Positions 20,505 through 31,333 are shown, numbered from the stretch's first letter. The stretch is 64,000 nucleotides of DNA from Betaproteobacteria bacterium (GCA_003153475.1 PLYT01000093.1:1-64000), one strand, 5' to 3'. The notes: generated from the letters alone by a model not told the origin. Translations and numbers: made by a program.

Positions 20505-21473
20505 TCAGCTCGGCGCGCCGACGAGTCCGTCGATCCGGGTCATGATGTCGGCCTCGAGTTTGGGCACGACGGTGAGCGCGCCCATGTTCTCGACGACCTG
20601 CGATGGCCGGCTGGCGCCGGTGATCACCGAAGTGACATGCGGATTTTTCAGGCACCACGCGAGCGCAAGCTGTGCCAGCGTGCAGCCGAGGTCGGCGGCG
20701 AGCGGCGCGAGCGAGCGGACCTGCGAGATCCTGACCGGGTCGATGATGCGCTCGGCCAGCCATTCGTAGCCTTTGATCGTTGCCCGAGACCCGGGCGGAA
20801 TGCCGTCGTTGTATTTGCCCGACAGCAGCCCCGACGCCAGCGGGCTCCAGGTCGTGAGACCGATGCAAGGGTCGCGATAAAGCGGCACGTATTCGCGCTC
20901 GACGCGCTCGCGATGAAACAGGTTGTATTGCGGTTGCTCCATCACCGGCTTGGCCAGGTGATGCTTGTCGGCGATATGCCATGCCGCCATGATCGAAGCC
21001 GGGTCCCACTCCGACGTTCCCCAGTACAGCGCCTTGCCGGCCCGGATCATGTCGTGCATCGCCCAGACGGTTTCCTCGATCGGCGTGTCGGGATCCGGCC
21101 GATGGCAGAAAACCAGGTCGACGTGCTCGAGCTGCAGCCGTTTGAGCGAGGCGTCGATCGCCTGCATCAGATACTTGCGGTTCAGCGTGCTCTTTTCGTT
21201 CGGCCCGTCATTGAGCCCCCAGAAGAACTTGGTCGATATGACATAGGATTCGCGCCGCCAGCCGAGCTTCCTGAGCGCGCCGCCCATGATGACTTCGGAT
21301 TGCCCGCGGGCATAGACCTCGGCGTTATCGAAAAAATTGACGCCGGCGTCGTGTGCGGCGGCCATGCACTCGCGCGCGGTCTCTTCGGCGAGCTGGTTGC
21401 CGTAGGTCACCCACGACCCGAACGACAGCTCGCTGAGCTTGAGACCGGAGCTGCCGAGCCGGCGGTACTGCAT
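20505..21473 (-). CDS. Aldo/keto reductase (potassium channel beta-subunit type)
   Basis: [25 protein letters not shown]...[17 protein letters not shown]...[20 protein letters not shown]. Confidence 0.94.
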   Translation of the reverse strand: MQYRRLGSSGLKLSELSFGSWVTYGNQLAEETARECMAAAHDAGVNFFDNAEVYARGQSEVIMGGALRKLGWRRESYVISTKFFWGLNDGPNEKSTLNRKYLMQAIDASLKRLQLEHVDLVFCHRPDPDTPIEETVWAMHDMIRAGKALYWGTSEWDPASIMAAWHIADKHHLAKPVMEQPQYNLFHRERVEREYVPLYRDPCIGLTTWSPLASGLLSGKYNDGIPPGSRATIKGYEWLAERIIDPVRISQVRSLAPLAADLGCTLAQLALAWCLKNPHVTSVITGASRPSQVVENMGALTVVPKLEADIMTRIDGLVGAPS

Positions 21474-21629
21474 TTTCGAACCTCTGGGCCACACGTTGCG
21501 CCGCGAACGCGACGCCGGAGCGGACATTCTACCTCAAGCGTGACCGATGCCCGCCTTCGCCGGCAAGCGTACAATCCGCCGGCGCGCCACGAGCGCTTGT
21601 CCCAGACCAATCGTTGCCATGGAAATCCC

Positions 21630-23648
21630 ATGCCCATGAAAAAGCACCCGCTCAGCGTCGCCGATCTGTGGTCGATCAAGCGTGTCGGCTCTCCGACTTT
21701 GTCTCCCGATGGACGACACGCCTGCGCGACCGTTACCGCCTTCGACATGAAGACCAACGAAGGGCGCACCGAGCTGTGGCTTTTTCCCTGCGACGGCGGC
21801 AAGGCGCGGCGGCTTACCGCGGGCGACAAGGATTCCGGCCCACAGTGGTCGCCCGACGGCAAGTGGATCGCGTTCACCGCCAAGCGCAAGGACGACGACG
21901 AAGCGCAGGTCTACCTGATCGCCCCGGACGGCGGCGAGGCGCGACGACTGACGACCTTGTCGACGGGCGCGCTGGCGCTGCGCTGGTTTTCCGACAGCCG
22001 CCGTATCGCCTTCGTGTCGTGGGTCTGGCCGGACCTTCGAAACGACAAGGCGCAGGCGAAGCGCAAGCGCGAGCGCAAGGAGTCGAAGATCAAGGCTCAT
22101 GTGACCGAGCGCACCGAGCCTCGCTACTGGGACCACTGGCTCGCCGACGGTCGCGAGCCGCATGTATTCGCCGCCGACGCGGGTAGCGGCAAGTCGCGCG
22201 ATCTTCTTGCCGGCACCGGCCTCTCGCTTCAGCCGTGGGATCCTTCCGCCGAGCATTACGACTTGAGCCCCGACGGCAAGGAGCTCGCGCTGACGGTGGA
22301 CCTCGGTAAAGAGCCGCGGATGATGAATTCTGCCGACATCGTCGCGGTCCGTCTGGCGACCGGCCGCCACCGTACGCTGACCGAGGGCAGTGGATTTTCC
22401 AGCGAGCATCCGCGCTATTCGCCGGACGGCAAACATCTGGTCTGGCACGCGTTCAACCTGAAGCGGGCGTTCAACGATCAGGGTCGTCTCATTCTTTGCG
22501 AGCGCGCCACCGGCCGTACGGGGCGTCTAGCCGCCAGACTCGACCGCGCGACCAGCCATGTCGATTGGGCGCGCGACGGCGCGGCGCTGTACATGCTGAT
22601 CGAGGATCGCGGCCGGCAGGGACTGTGGCGGCTGGACTTGAAGGATGCGATGCCGGCGCCGGTCGCCGCCGGCGGGACGCTCGGCGGCTTCGCCGTGTCG
22701 GGCGACGGCAAGAGAATCGCGTTCGATCGGGCGAGCCTGTCGCATCCGGCGGCGCTGTTCGCGATCGGCGCCGATGGACGGGGCGAGTTGCCGCTGGAAT
22801 CGCCGAATCGCGCGCTGTTCGATCGCGCCGCGATCGGAGCGACGCGCGAATTCACCGTGAAAGGCTGGGGCGGCGACGACGTGCAGGTGTGGGTGACCTA
22901 TCCGACGAATTTCGATCCCAAGAAAAAATGGCCGCTGCTGCACTCGATCCACGGCGGTCCCCACGCCGCGCATACCGACGGCTGGCATTACCGCTGGAAT
23001 ACGCAGCTGTTCGCCGCCCACGGCTATGTCGTCGTCGGCGTCAATTATCACGGCTCGTCGGGTTTCGGACAGCAGTGGCTGGAAACGATCACCGCGGATT
23101 ACGGCCGCAGGGAATTCGCCGACACCGAAGCGGCAACCGACTTCATGCTCCGTCGCGGTTACATCGACCGCAACCGGCTGGTCGCGACCGGCGGCAGTTA
23201 CGGCGGCTATATGGTCGCCTACATGAACGGGCACACCGACCGCTATCGCACGTTCGTCTGCCATGCCGGCTGCTACGACTGGGTCAGCATGATGGCCACC
23301 GACGGCTACCTGTTTTTCGCCAAGGAGCTGGGCGCGTTTCATTGGGACAATCCGGCGCGGGTGATGCAGCAGTCGCCGCATCATTTTGCCAAGCGCTTCC
23401 GCACGCCGACGCTGGTCATCCACGGCGAGCTCGACTATCGCGTCCCGGCGACGCAGGCACTTCAGTACTACAACACGCTGCACGCCAGGCAGATTCCCAC
23501 GCGCCTGGTGTACTTCCCCGACGAAAACCACTGGATACTGAAGCCGCAGAATTCGCGGCTCTGGTATCGCGAATTCTTCGACTGGGTCAAGCGCTACGCC
23601 GCGCCCGGCCCGTTGCGCCGGGGTCAGCGAACGCGTTTGGCGGGGTAG
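21630..23648 (+). CDS. S9 family peptidase (acylaminoacyl-peptidase/DPP-like)
   Basis: WD40-like beta-propeller repeats; TGGSYGGYMVAYMNGHTDRYRTFVCHAGCYDW catalytic serine; HGELDYRVPATQALQYYN. Confidence 0.94.
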   Translation: MPMKKHPLSVADLWSIKRVGSPTLSPDGRHACATVTAFDMKTNEGRTELWLFPCDGGKARRLTAGDKDSGPQWSPDGKWIAFTAKRKDDDEAQVYLIAPDGGEARRLTTLSTGALALRWFSDSRRIAFVSWVWPDLRNDKAQAKRKRERKESKIKAHVTERTEPRYWDHWLADGREPHVFAADAGSGKSRDLLAGTGLSLQPWDPSAEHYDLSPDGKELALTVDLGKEPRMMNSADIVAVRLATGRHRTLTEGSGFSSEHPRYSPDGKHLVWHAFNLKRAFNDQGRLILCERATGRTGRLAARLDRATSHVDWARDGAALYMLIEDRGRQGLWRLDLKDAMPAPVAAGGTLGGFAVSGDGKRIAFDRASLSHPAALFAIGADGRGELPLESPNRALFDRAAIGATREFTVKGWGGDDVQVWVTYPTNFDPKKKWPLLHSIHGGPHAAHTDGWHYRWNTQLFAAHGYVVVGVNYHGSSGFGQQWLETITADYGRREFADTEAATDFMLRRGYIDRNRLVATGGSYGGYMVAYMNGHTDRYRTFVCHAGCYDWVSMMATDGYLFFAKELGAFHWDNPARVMQQSPHHFAKRFRTPTLVIHGELDYRVPATQALQYYNTLHARQIPTRLVYFPDENHWILKPQNSRLWYREFFDWVKRYAAPGPLRRGQRTRLAG

Positions 23649-23833
23649 TCCTCGTCGATGTTGTCGCGAAAAAAACTCCACGGCGATGACGCGCCGGCGA
23701 AGCGCTGCCAAGTCTCCGCGGTGACGCCGGAATACTCGAAGATTCCATTGGTCAGCTCGACCACCAGCACGCGCTTGCGCTCGTCATAGCCGGCGGCACG
23801 CAGGTTGCCACCCGACAGCCGTTTCATTTCCAT
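23624..23833 (-). CDS. KTSC domain-containing protein
   Basis: LRAAGYDERKRVLVVELTNGIFEYSGVTAETWQRFAGASSPWSFFRDNIDEDYP. Confidence 0.75.
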   Translation of the reverse strand: MEMKRLSGGNLRAAGYDERKRVLVVELTNGIFEYSGVTAETWQRFAGASSPWSFFRDNIDEDYPAKRVR

Positions 23834-23904
23834 CGCATCGACTCCGGGAGCATCGCATCCACCCGGTTACATCGAGTCCATGCCAATCACACCGACCGCG
23901 GATC

Positions 23905-24291
23905 TCACGACTTGGGCTTGGGTGGGACGTAGGGCGTGCAGCCTTCGAGCTTGCTCGGGACGCCGTTGTCGATCAGCACCAGGTCCATGCCTTTGCCGTG
24001 CAGCTCAAGACTCGCATTGCTGTACCGAATGCCGGAAGGGGCAGGAATCTGATAAAGCGTGATGGCTTCGGCGTTCGAGGTCAGCAGCCGGACTTCGCCG
24101 GGCTCGAAACGCATGATCAGGCGCTCGCCGGCCAGCTGACAGATGAAGGTCGGCTTCGCCGCATCCTCGGCTTCTTTGGCCGCGTTGTTCTCGCAGCCGG
24201 CAAGCTGGACCGCGAGCGCGAACGCTGCCGCAAGCCATACGAGCTTGCGTCCCGGTCCATGCCTGCCAACGGCGCATACGGCGCGCGGCAT
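23905..24291 (-). CDS. MliC-like (C-type lysozyme inhibitor family) lipoprotein
   Basis: Lipobox LAGC; FICQLAGERLIMRFEPGEVRLLTSNAEAITLYQIPAPSGIRYSNASLELHGKGMDLVLIDNGVPSKLEGC. Confidence 0.65.
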   Translation of the reverse strand: MPRAVCAVGRHGPGRKLVWLAAAFALAVQLAGCENNAAKEAEDAAKPTFICQLAGERLIMRFEPGEVRLLTSNAEAITLYQIPAPSGIRYSNASLELHGKGMDLVLIDNGVPSKLEGCTPYVPPKPKS

Positions 24292-24293
24292 CG

Positions 24294-24902
24294 TCACTGC
24301 ACCGCGCCCGGAGCCGGCGTTGGCGGCGTTATCGCCTGCACGATGTCGCACAGCCGCGCGGGCTGCTGCCTGCCGGTCGTCTGAACGGTCAGGACCATCG
24401 AGCACAAATCGAACTGCGCTTCGGCCAGCGCCGCGGCGGCGCTCTTGAGGTCGGCATCGGACAGCGTGGGGTTGCGGGCAAGGATCCGGGCGTAGCGCAG
24501 CGATGGGTGCCCGACGACCAGCCAGTGCCCGTCGGGGGCGCGCGCGACGACGATCGACTCGCGGCCAAACGGGTACCACCAGATGCCCAGCAGGTGCACG
24601 CTCGTAATCTTGAGCACCGAGGGCAGGGCGGGGTCCATCGGTCTCGCGCGAGCCTCCGAGCGCTCGGCCGTCCCGTCGACGCGAAGGCATTTGCTCTCGA
24701 GCATCAACGCGCCGTTGTCGCCGCTCGAATATTCGGTTCGCGTGTCGCGCGCGCAGCGGCTTTGCAGGAACCCGCGGATCGATGCGATCTCGTACCAGGT
24801 CGCCAGATAGCCGTCGAGCTTGAAATCGGGAACCGGCGTCAGCGCGACGGCCGGTGTCAGCGGAGCAAGCATGAAAAGCCCCATCAGGCAGCAACGCTTC
24901 AT
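24294..24902 (-). CDS. Lipocalin family protein (Blc-like)
   Basis: Signal peptide; VPDFKLDGYLATWYEIASIRGFLQSRCARDTRTEYSSGDNGALML; WWYPFGRESIVVARAPDGHWLVVGHPS. Confidence 0.8.
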   Translation of the reverse strand: MKRCCLMGLFMLAPLTPAVALTPVPDFKLDGYLATWYEIASIRGFLQSRCARDTRTEYSSGDNGALMLESKCLRVDGTAERSEARARPMDPALPSVLKITSVHLLGIWWYPFGRESIVVARAPDGHWLVVGHPSLRYARILARNPTLSDADLKSAAAALAEAQFDLCSMVLTVQTTGRQQPARLCDIVQAITPPTPAPGAVQ

Positions 24903-24976
24903 CCGGTCCCTACGCCTTGTTGGGTCGGCAAGTGCGCGATCTTGGCGCATTTTGCCAGAGATCGCGCGCGAACGCG

Positions 24977-26356
24977 TCAGCAGTCGACGACGTTGACCGC
25001 CAGGCCGCCGAGCGAGGTCTCCTTGTATTTCGCCATCATGTCGCGCCCCGTCTCGTACATCGTCTTGATGACGGCGTCGAGGGAGACGCGATGAGCACCG
25101 TCGCCGCGCAGCGCCAGCGACGCGGCGTTGATCGCCTTGACCGCACCCATCGCATTGCGCTCGATGCAGGGTATCTGCACCAGTCCGCCGATCGGGTCGC
25201 AGCTCATGCCCAGATGGTGCTCGATGCCGATTTCGGCGGCATTCTCGATTTGCGCATTGCTGCCGCCCAGTGCCGCGACGAGGCCCGCCGCCGCCATCGA
25301 GCAGGCGACGCCGACCTCCCCCTGACATCCGACTTCGGCCCCCGAAAGCGAGGCGTTGCGCTTGCAGAGCCCGCCGATCGCCGCGGCGGTGAGCAGGAAC
25401 GCGACGATGCCGTCTTCGTTGGCGTCCTCGTAGAATTCGCGGTAGTAGCGGATTACGGCCGGAATGATGCCTGCGGCGCCGTTGGTCGGCGCCGTCACGA
25501 CGCGGCCCCCGGCGGCGTTCTCCTCGTTGACGGCAATCGCATAGAGGCTCACCCAGTCGAGCGTCTCGGTCGGATTGCTCTCCTGCTGCGCGCGCTTGGC
25601 GAGCAGGGCCTGGTGCAGGCCCTTGGCCCGGCGCCGGACATTGAGGCCGCCCGGGAGGATGCCTTCGTTGCGCAGGCCCCGTTCGATGCATTCGTTCATG
25701 ATCGCCCAGCGCTCGAGCAGCCCGAAGCGAACCTGATCGGGGCTGCGCAACGCGAGCTCGTTGATGCGCATCATTTCGGGAATCCGCTTGTGCGCGGCGT
25801 CGCCCTGCTTCAACAGTTCGGCCGCGCTGCTGAAGGGGTAGGGCACGCGCAGGCGCTGCAGCGCGTCGGGCAGCTGCTCGATTTCGTTTTCGGCGACGAT
25901 GAAGCCGCCGCCGACCGAAAAATACACTTTGCGGGCGAGGCGAGTGCCGCCGGCGTCGAGCGCGGTGAAGCGTATGCCGTTGCTGTGGAACGCCAGCGAC
26001 TTGTCGACGCGAAACCGCAGGTGTTCATCGTCACGGAAGGTGATCGCGTGCCTGCCGTCGAGCAAGAGCGTTTGCGCCTCGCGGATCTGCCGCACCTTGT
26101 CGTCGACCAGGTCGGGATCGACGCGGTCGGGCGTCTCGCCCGAAAGCCCAAGCAGGATCGCACGATCGGTACCATGGCCGCGACCGGTCAGCGCGAGCGA
26201 ACCGTACAGGTCGACGAAGACCTGCGTGACCTCTTCGAGCCGCTGACTGGCAGTGAGCTCGTGGACGAAGCGGTAAGCGGCGCGCATCGGTCCTACCGTG
26301 TGCGAGCTCGATGGCCCGAGACCGATCTTGAATAAATCGAAGGCGCTGACGAACAA
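24977..26356 (-). CDS. sdaA: L-serine ammonia-lyase (single-chain)
   Basis: [62 protein letters not shown] start at 26356 fits the family N-terminus; ATG at 26422 is an alternative. Confidence 0.92.
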   Translation of the reverse strand: MFVSAFDLFKIGLGPSSSHTVGPMRAAYRFVHELTASQRLEEVTQVFVDLYGSLALTGRGHGTDRAILLGLSGETPDRVDPDLVDDKVRQIREAQTLLLDGRHAITFRDDEHLRFRVDKSLAFHSNGIRFTALDAGGTRLARKVYFSVGGGFIVAENEIEQLPDALQRLRVPYPFSSAAELLKQGDAAHKRIPEMMRINELALRSPDQVRFGLLERWAIMNECIERGLRNEGILPGGLNVRRRAKGLHQALLAKRAQQESNPTETLDWVSLYAIAVNEENAAGGRVVTAPTNGAAGIIPAVIRYYREFYEDANEDGIVAFLLTAAAIGGLCKRNASLSGAEVGCQGEVGVACSMAAAGLVAALGGSNAQIENAAEIGIEHHLGMSCDPIGGLVQIPCIERNAMGAVKAINAASLALRGDGAHRVSLDAVIKTMYETGRDMMAKYKETSLGGLAVNVVDC

Positions 26357-26415
26357 GGAGGCGGAATCCGGCGGGTGATAGACTGAACAGCCATGATTGT
26401 ACTCCGGGAGCGCCG

Positions 26416-27081
26416 ATGACATCCGGGTTCGCGCGGTTCTCGCGGCATGCGCTGGTCGCCGTGCTGCTGACCGGAATGGCTGCGTCGATTGCCGCTGCGG
26501 CCAGCGCCGGCTGGCTCGCTTATCAGCGTGGCGACTTCGCTGCCGCGCGTGCTGCCTACGAGCGCGACGCACGGTCGGGAGACCGGCTCGCGCAATTCAA
26601 CCTTGCGACGATGCTCCTGCATGGCGAAGGCGGTCCCGCCGATCCGGCGGCGGGTATCGACTGGCTGCGCAAGGCGGCGGAGGCCGGCATGGCGCAGGCG
26701 CAGTACAGCCTGGGCCTCCTCTATGAAGGCGGAACCGGCGTCACGCGCTCGCTCTCCGCGGCGACCGATTGGTGGGAAAAGGCTGCGGAGCAAGGCCACG
26801 TCGACGCGCAGGTCCAGGTCGGCACGCAGTACTTTCTCGGACGCGGTGCACCGAAGGATTGGACGCGCGCCGCCAAGTGGTACGAAGCGGCCGCCGAGAA
26901 CGGCGACGCCGGGGCGCAATATCTGATTGCGAGCTTCTATGAGCACGGCGACGGCGTCGCGCCGGACTTGAAGCGCGCGCTCGTCTGGTATCTGCAGGCC
27001 GCGCGCCAGGGCGACGCCGGTGCGGCATTGCAGGCGGACGACGTCGCGCGCCGGCTGGGTGTCGCGCTGCCGGGGCGCTAG
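26416..27081 (+). CDS. SEL1-like repeat (tetratricopeptide) protein
   Basis: Signal peptide; repeats such as [92 protein letters not shown]. Confidence 0.9.
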   Translation: MTSGFARFSRHALVAVLLTGMAASIAAAASAGWLAYQRGDFAAARAAYERDARSGDRLAQFNLATMLLHGEGGPADPAAGIDWLRKAAEAGMAQAQYSLGLLYEGGTGVTRSLSAATDWWEKAAEQGHVDAQVQVGTQYFLGRGAPKDWTRAAKWYEAAAENGDAGAQYLIASFYEHGDGVAPDLKRALVWYLQAARQGDAGAALQADDVARRLGVALPGR

Positions 27082-28880
27082 TGCGGCGGCTCCAGCGCGC
27101 TGACCGGTGTCGGGGTCGCTGGCGCGCGCTCGGCGCAGGCATGGGCAAAGCGGATCGGGTCGGGATACGACAACACTTCTGGGGGCAACTCGGCAGCCTG
27201 TTGTTGCATCCGCTGCCACGACCGCGCATCCAGCAGGTCCGCGTTGACCCGCAGAAAATCGGCGCACACTTCGGGATCGGTTAGCAGAAACGTCGCGAAC
27301 TCCTCCGGAAAGATGTCGTTGGCCCCGACCGGATACCATACCTCGTCCGACATTTCGTCGTGCCCGGCGGAGGGCTGTGGGATCGCACGAAAGCGGCACG
27401 AGCTCATGTACTCGATCTCGTCGTAGTCGTAGAAGACGATGCGACCGAAGCGCGTGACGCCGAAATTCTTGAACAGCAGGTCGCCGGGGAAGATATTTAC
27501 CATCGCCAGCTGACGGATCGCCTCGCCGTAGTCGGCGATCGCGTGCTCGCGCTGGCGCGGCGAGGCGGATTGGAGGAACAGGTTGAGCGGGTTCATCCGC
27601 CGCTCGATGTACACATGACGGATGACGATCATGTCTCCGTCTTCCTCGACGAGCGACGGCGCGACCGCCTCGAGCTCCGCGATCAGCTCCGGCGTGAAGC
27701 GGGCGCGCGGAAACGCAACGTCCGAATACTCGAGCGTGTCTGCCATCCTGCCGACGCGGTCGTGGTGCTTGACCAGCACGTACTTTTCCTTGACCCGCTC
27801 GCGCGTCGTCTCCTTCGACGGCGCGATCCTGTCCCGGATCACCTTGAACACGTACGGGTACGAGGGCAGGGTGAACACCGTCATCACCAGTCCCTTGATG
27901 CCCGGGGCGACGATGAAGCTGTCGGTCGAATGCTTGAGGTGATGCAGGAAATCCCGGAAGAACAGCGTCTTGCCCTGTTTCTGCAGACCCACCATCGTGT
28001 ACAGCTCGGCCTCGGTGCGCTCGGGCGCGACATTGCGCAGGAAAGCGACGTAAGCCGACGGCACTTCCATGTCGACCAGGAAGTACGCGCGGTTGGCCGA
28101 GAACAGCAACGCGAGCTGCTCAGCGTCCATCAGCAGCGCGTCGACATAGAGCCGGCCGTCCGCGTCGTGCTTGATCGGAACGACGAACGGATACGCGTTG
28201 TAGCCGTTGATCACGCGTCCGACCACATAGGCGGTGCGATTGCGGAAGAACAGGCTCGACAGCACCTGGATCTGATGATTGGCCTCGAGCCGGAACGGAC
28301 GCGGAAAGCGCTGGCGGAAAGCCGCCAGAAGATTGGCAAGATCGGCGCGAAAATCCGCAAAGCGGCGCTCGAGCCGGAAGTCGAGCACGATATCGATAAG
28401 GGCCTGTCGCAGTCCGTGCTGGCGCGGGTAGTACGAGCGATACGAGGGCGGGTCGGCGTCGATGTGCTCGGTCGAAATCGCCGGGCGCACGAACAGGCAG
28501 CGATTATGAAAATAGCTGCGATCGAGGATCTTGCACGATACTGTATTGAAGAACGTCTCGGCGCACTCGGGCTGCTTGTGATCGATCAACAGCGCGACGT
28601 AGTGGCGCTTGACCTCGGCCCAGCGTGCGTCGTCGCTGTCGCCGCAGTCGAACTCGTTGCGCAACCGCGCGACGGTTTCGGCGACCCGGCGATCGTAGAA
28701 ATCGATGCGCTCGCGCGATACGTGGCTGATCGCCAGCCAGTTGCCCGCCTCAAAGTGGCGCTTGGCTGTGGCGGCGCAATCGCGGAACAGAGCATAGTGG
28801 CGATTGAAGCCGTCCAGCGTGGCTTGCGCGATCGCCTGCGGGGTCGCCGGTCCCCTCATGCAGGCGATTGCTTCGGACAT
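27078..28880 (-). CDS. aceK: Bifunctional isocitrate dehydrogenase kinase/phosphatase
   Basis: ~600 aa; IDFYDRRVAETVARL; PGIKGLVMTVFTLPSYPYVFKVIRDRIAPSKETTRERVKEKYVLVKHHDRVGRMADTLEY. Confidence 0.96.
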   Translation of the reverse strand: MSEAIACMRGPATPQAIAQATLDGFNRHYALFRDCAATAKRHFEAGNWLAISHVSRERIDFYDRRVAETVARLRNEFDCGDSDDARWAEVKRHYVALLIDHKQPECAETFFNTVSCKILDRSYFHNRCLFVRPAISTEHIDADPPSYRSYYPRQHGLRQALIDIVLDFRLERRFADFRADLANLLAAFRQRFPRPFRLEANHQIQVLSSLFFRNRTAYVVGRVINGYNAYPFVVPIKHDADGRLYVDALLMDAEQLALLFSANRAYFLVDMEVPSAYVAFLRNVAPERTEAELYTMVGLQKQGKTLFFRDFLHHLKHSTDSFIVAPGIKGLVMTVFTLPSYPYVFKVIRDRIAPSKETTRERVKEKYVLVKHHDRVGRMADTLEYSDVAFPRARFTPELIAELEAVAPSLVEEDGDMIVIRHVYIERRMNPLNLFLQSASPRQREHAIADYGEAIRQLAMVNIFPGDLLFKNFGVTRFGRIVFYDYDEIEYMSSCRFRAIPQPSAGHDEMSDEVWYPVGANDIFPEEFATFLLTDPEVCADFLRVNADLLDARSWQRMQQQAAELPPEVLSYPDPIRFAHACAERAPATPTPVSALEPPH

Positions 28881-28900
28881 CGCGAGGGCATCGCGCGAGC

Positions 28901-29248
28901 CTATTGCACGATGTCCTTCTGCCGGGTCAGGTTGTCGGCTTCGATTTTCGCCTTGATCTCGGCGGTGTAGGTGTTGTACTCAGCGACGACGCGATTGGCG
29001 GCCGCGGTCGCGGCCTCGGCGATCGCCTTGTTCTGCTCGACGTATTGCTTGACGCACTCGCCGTAGGCTTTGAATTTCCGGTTGAACGTCGTCATGTTCG
29101 GGTCGATCGCGAGCCGGCCAGAGAACTCGGGTTTGACGCAGGTATTCGGCGGAACAACGGGTGGAGCGGCGGCCGGCGCCGGCGTTTGTGCCGCGGCGCC
29201 GAGCGAGAATGCGGCGATGGACAGGGCGAAAACTGGGCTAAGACGCAT
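28901..29248 (-). CDS. Hypothetical secreted protein with C-terminal coiled coil
   Basis: Signal peptide MRLSPVFALSIAAFSLGAAAQ; Pro/Ala linker; helical Cys-containing C-terminus FNRKFKAYGECVKQYVEQNKAIAEAATAAANRVVAEYN. Confidence 0.7.
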   Translation of the reverse strand: MRLSPVFALSIAAFSLGAAAQTPAPAAAPPVVPPNTCVKPEFSGRLAIDPNMTTFNRKFKAYGECVKQYVEQNKAIAEAATAAANRVVAEYNTYTAEIKAKIEADNLTRQKDIVQ

Positions 29249-29343
29249 GCGGACCTCGTGACTTAAGGCGAAAGACGAATTTTATGCCGGCGCGCAACGC
29301 CTGGGAAGAAACTCCGGCCGCAGCGCTCTGCCGACGGGTCCGA

Positions 29344-30024
29344 CTAGCGCAGCAGCGCCGCGACGATGGCGACGCCTGCCGCGACCAGATCACCGGCCAG
29401 CCCGGCGCCGATGCGCAACCCGCCCGCGTCGGAGCCTCGCATCGTCAGGGCGTCGGCCAGGCGATCGACATCGACGGTCTTGCGCTGCACTTCGGCCGTG
29501 TTGAGCTCACGCAGTGCCTTGCCGATGGCCTCGGGATCGACAATCGCCAGCGGCGAGCCGCAGTACGGACAGACGGCGTCGTGCTGGAGGTCGATCGGCG
29601 CACCGCAATTCGAGCACTGCATGTTGCGAACGCTCGCTTTGAGCGTTGCGAGCTCGCCGCCGGACAGCGGCCCGACGAAGTTCTTCTCCAGCAGGAATTG
29701 CACGAACGGCGTCAGGCGGCCGTGGCCCCAGCCGCAGCGGTAATAGCTGAAATGGGTCGTGCGTTGCAGGTCGTGGGTCAGTGCGAGACGCGAGTTGCAG
29801 CGTGGGCAATCGAGCAACTCGGGCAGCGGATTGCGCGTCGCCGCGCGATGCGCATCGAACGCCTTGAAGACCTCGATGACCCCGCCCGGCGCGAGTTGCG
29901 TGCTCTCGTGCTCGTCGAACCAGACGAGCTGGCAGGGGAAGCAGAAATCGAGCGCCACCTGCCCGAGCAGCAGCCGCTCGAACTCGAGCGTCTGCATCGA
30001 GGCCCCGCAACCGGGGCAGTTCAC
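29344..30024 (-). CDS. Multi zinc-ribbon protein
   Basis: MNCPGCGASMQTLEF..., CPRCNSRL, CSNCGAPIDLQHDAVCPYCGSPL, hydrophobic C-terminus. Confidence 0.75.
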   Translation of the reverse strand: MNCPGCGASMQTLEFERLLLGQVALDFCFPCQLVWFDEHESTQLAPGGVIEVFKAFDAHRAATRNPLPELLDCPRCNSRLALTHDLQRTTHFSYYRCGWGHGRLTPFVQFLLEKNFVGPLSGGELATLKASVRNMQCSNCGAPIDLQHDAVCPYCGSPLAIVDPEAIGKALRELNTAEVQRKTVDVDRLADALTMRGSDAGGLRIGAGLAGDLVAAGVAIVAALLR

Positions 30025-30082
30025 GCGGCGCGCGTCCGGGCCGAAGCCCCGAAGTACAGCCGACGCGCGCCCAGGACAGAGA

Positions 30083-30280
30083 CTAAGTGCGTGCCCGATC
30101 GATCGTCGGGCAGTGGACCCACTCTACGTAGACCCCCCTTGCCTGTGCGGCACGGTCGATAGTCTGCATTCTTGCGTAGTCGCAAGTCACCGCCGGCGAA
30201 ACGTTCTCGGCCTTCTGCATCGGAAGCGACGAACAGCCGCTGGCGATGGCGACGACCGTCAAGGCAAGGATGAGCTTCAT
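30083..30280 (-). CDS. Small lipoprotein, unknown function
   Basis: MKLILALTVVAIASGCSSLP lipobox; 65 aa. Confidence 0.65.
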   Translation of the reverse strand: MKLILALTVVAIASGCSSLPMQKAENVSPAVTCDYARMQTIDRAAQARGVYVEWVHCPTIDRART

Positions 30281-30405
30281 ATCGTGACCCTCCTGCGCCC
30301 CCAACTATAGGCAAAAGAAACGGCCTGGGCAAGCCCCGCCGGCCGGCTGAAATCAGCCGCTCGCCGGTCGCGCCGTTGCGCCCCGGTCGCCGGCCGGCGC
30401 CGGAA

Positions 30406-31278
30406 CTAGAGGTTGCGTGTGGCGAAGGTGTCGCACTGGCGCAGGTCGCCGGAATCCAGGCCTGTCCTGAACCACTTGACACGCTGCGCCGACGAGCCGT
30501 GCGTGAAGCCTTCCGGGACGACGTAGCCGCGCGACTGCTGCTGGATCCTGTCGTCGCCGACCGCGGCCGCCGCCGCGATCCCCGACTCGACATCCTTGGC
30601 ATCGATGATGTTGCGCTGGATCGAGGAATGCCCCCAGACGCCCGCCAGGCAGTCGGCCTGCAGCTCGATCCGCACCGACATGTCGTTCCGCGTGCGGTCC
30701 GGTGCGCCGGCCATTTTTTTCTGCGCGGCATCCATCAGGCCGAGCTGGTTCTGCACGTGGTGGCCGACTTCGTGCGCGATCACATAGGCGCGGGCGAAAT
30801 CGCCGGGCGCGCCGAAGCGCTGCGAGAGCTCCTGGAAAAAGCTCAAGTCGAGATAGACTTTGCGGTCCCCAGGGCAATAAAACGGGCCCGCCGCCGCACT
30901 GCTGAAGCCGCAGGCCGAGGCGATCTGGCCACGATAGAGCGTGAGCTTCGGCGGCTGGTAGCGCGTGCCCATTTGCTGGAAGATGCCGCGCCAGACGTCC
31001 TCGGTGTCGCCGAGCACGCGCGCGACGAATTCAGTCTGCGGATCTCGAGTTGCGGGTGTGCCGGGCGCCGGCTGCGGTGCCTGAGTCTGCACGGCCGGAC
31101 TGCCGCCATCGGTGAGCAGCGCCAGCACGTCCAGCGGGTTCTTGCCCAGCAGCAGGCTGACGATGACGACCAGTACGATCGCGCCGCCCGACAGGCGCAG
31201 GCCGCCGCCGAACATGCCCGGACTGCTGCCGCTGCTCTCCTCGACGTTGTCGCTGCGCCGGTAATCCTGCCATCGCAT
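30406..31278 (-). CDS. Neutral zinc metallopeptidase (YpfJ/KPN_02809 family)
   Basis: MRWQDYRRSDNVEE...; AYVIAHEVGHHVQNQLGLMDAAQKKMAG (HExxH); ADCLAGVWGHSS. Confidence 0.93.
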   Translation of the reverse strand: MRWQDYRRSDNVEESSGSSPGMFGGGLRLSGGAIVLVVIVSLLLGKNPLDVLALLTDGGSPAVQTQAPQPAPGTPATRDPQTEFVARVLGDTEDVWRGIFQQMGTRYQPPKLTLYRGQIASACGFSSAAAGPFYCPGDRKVYLDLSFFQELSQRFGAPGDFARAYVIAHEVGHHVQNQLGLMDAAQKKMAGAPDRTRNDMSVRIELQADCLAGVWGHSSIQRNIIDAKDVESGIAAAAAVGDDRIQQQSRGYVVPEGFTHGSSAQRVKWFRTGLDSGDLRQCDTFATRNL

Positions 31279-31333
31279 CGTTGCCGCTCCTGGGGGTCAC
31301 ATTGGCCGGAGTCTACGCGCCGCGCTTCCGCCG

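Noticed and set aside
18472-20769. 765-aa plus-strand ORF
   Set aside because: Antisense shadow of rlmI and the VIT1 gene; Arg/Ala/Gly-rich with no family resemblance.
20637-23648. 1003-aa plus-strand ORF
   Set aside because: Only 21630-23648 is the S9 peptidase; the first ~330 codons are antisense to the aldo/keto reductase and reflect GC-rich codon bias.
24917-26335. 472-aa plus-strand ORF
   Set aside because: Antisense shadow of sdaA.
27360-28970. 536-aa plus-strand ORF
   Set aside because: Antisense shadow of aceK.
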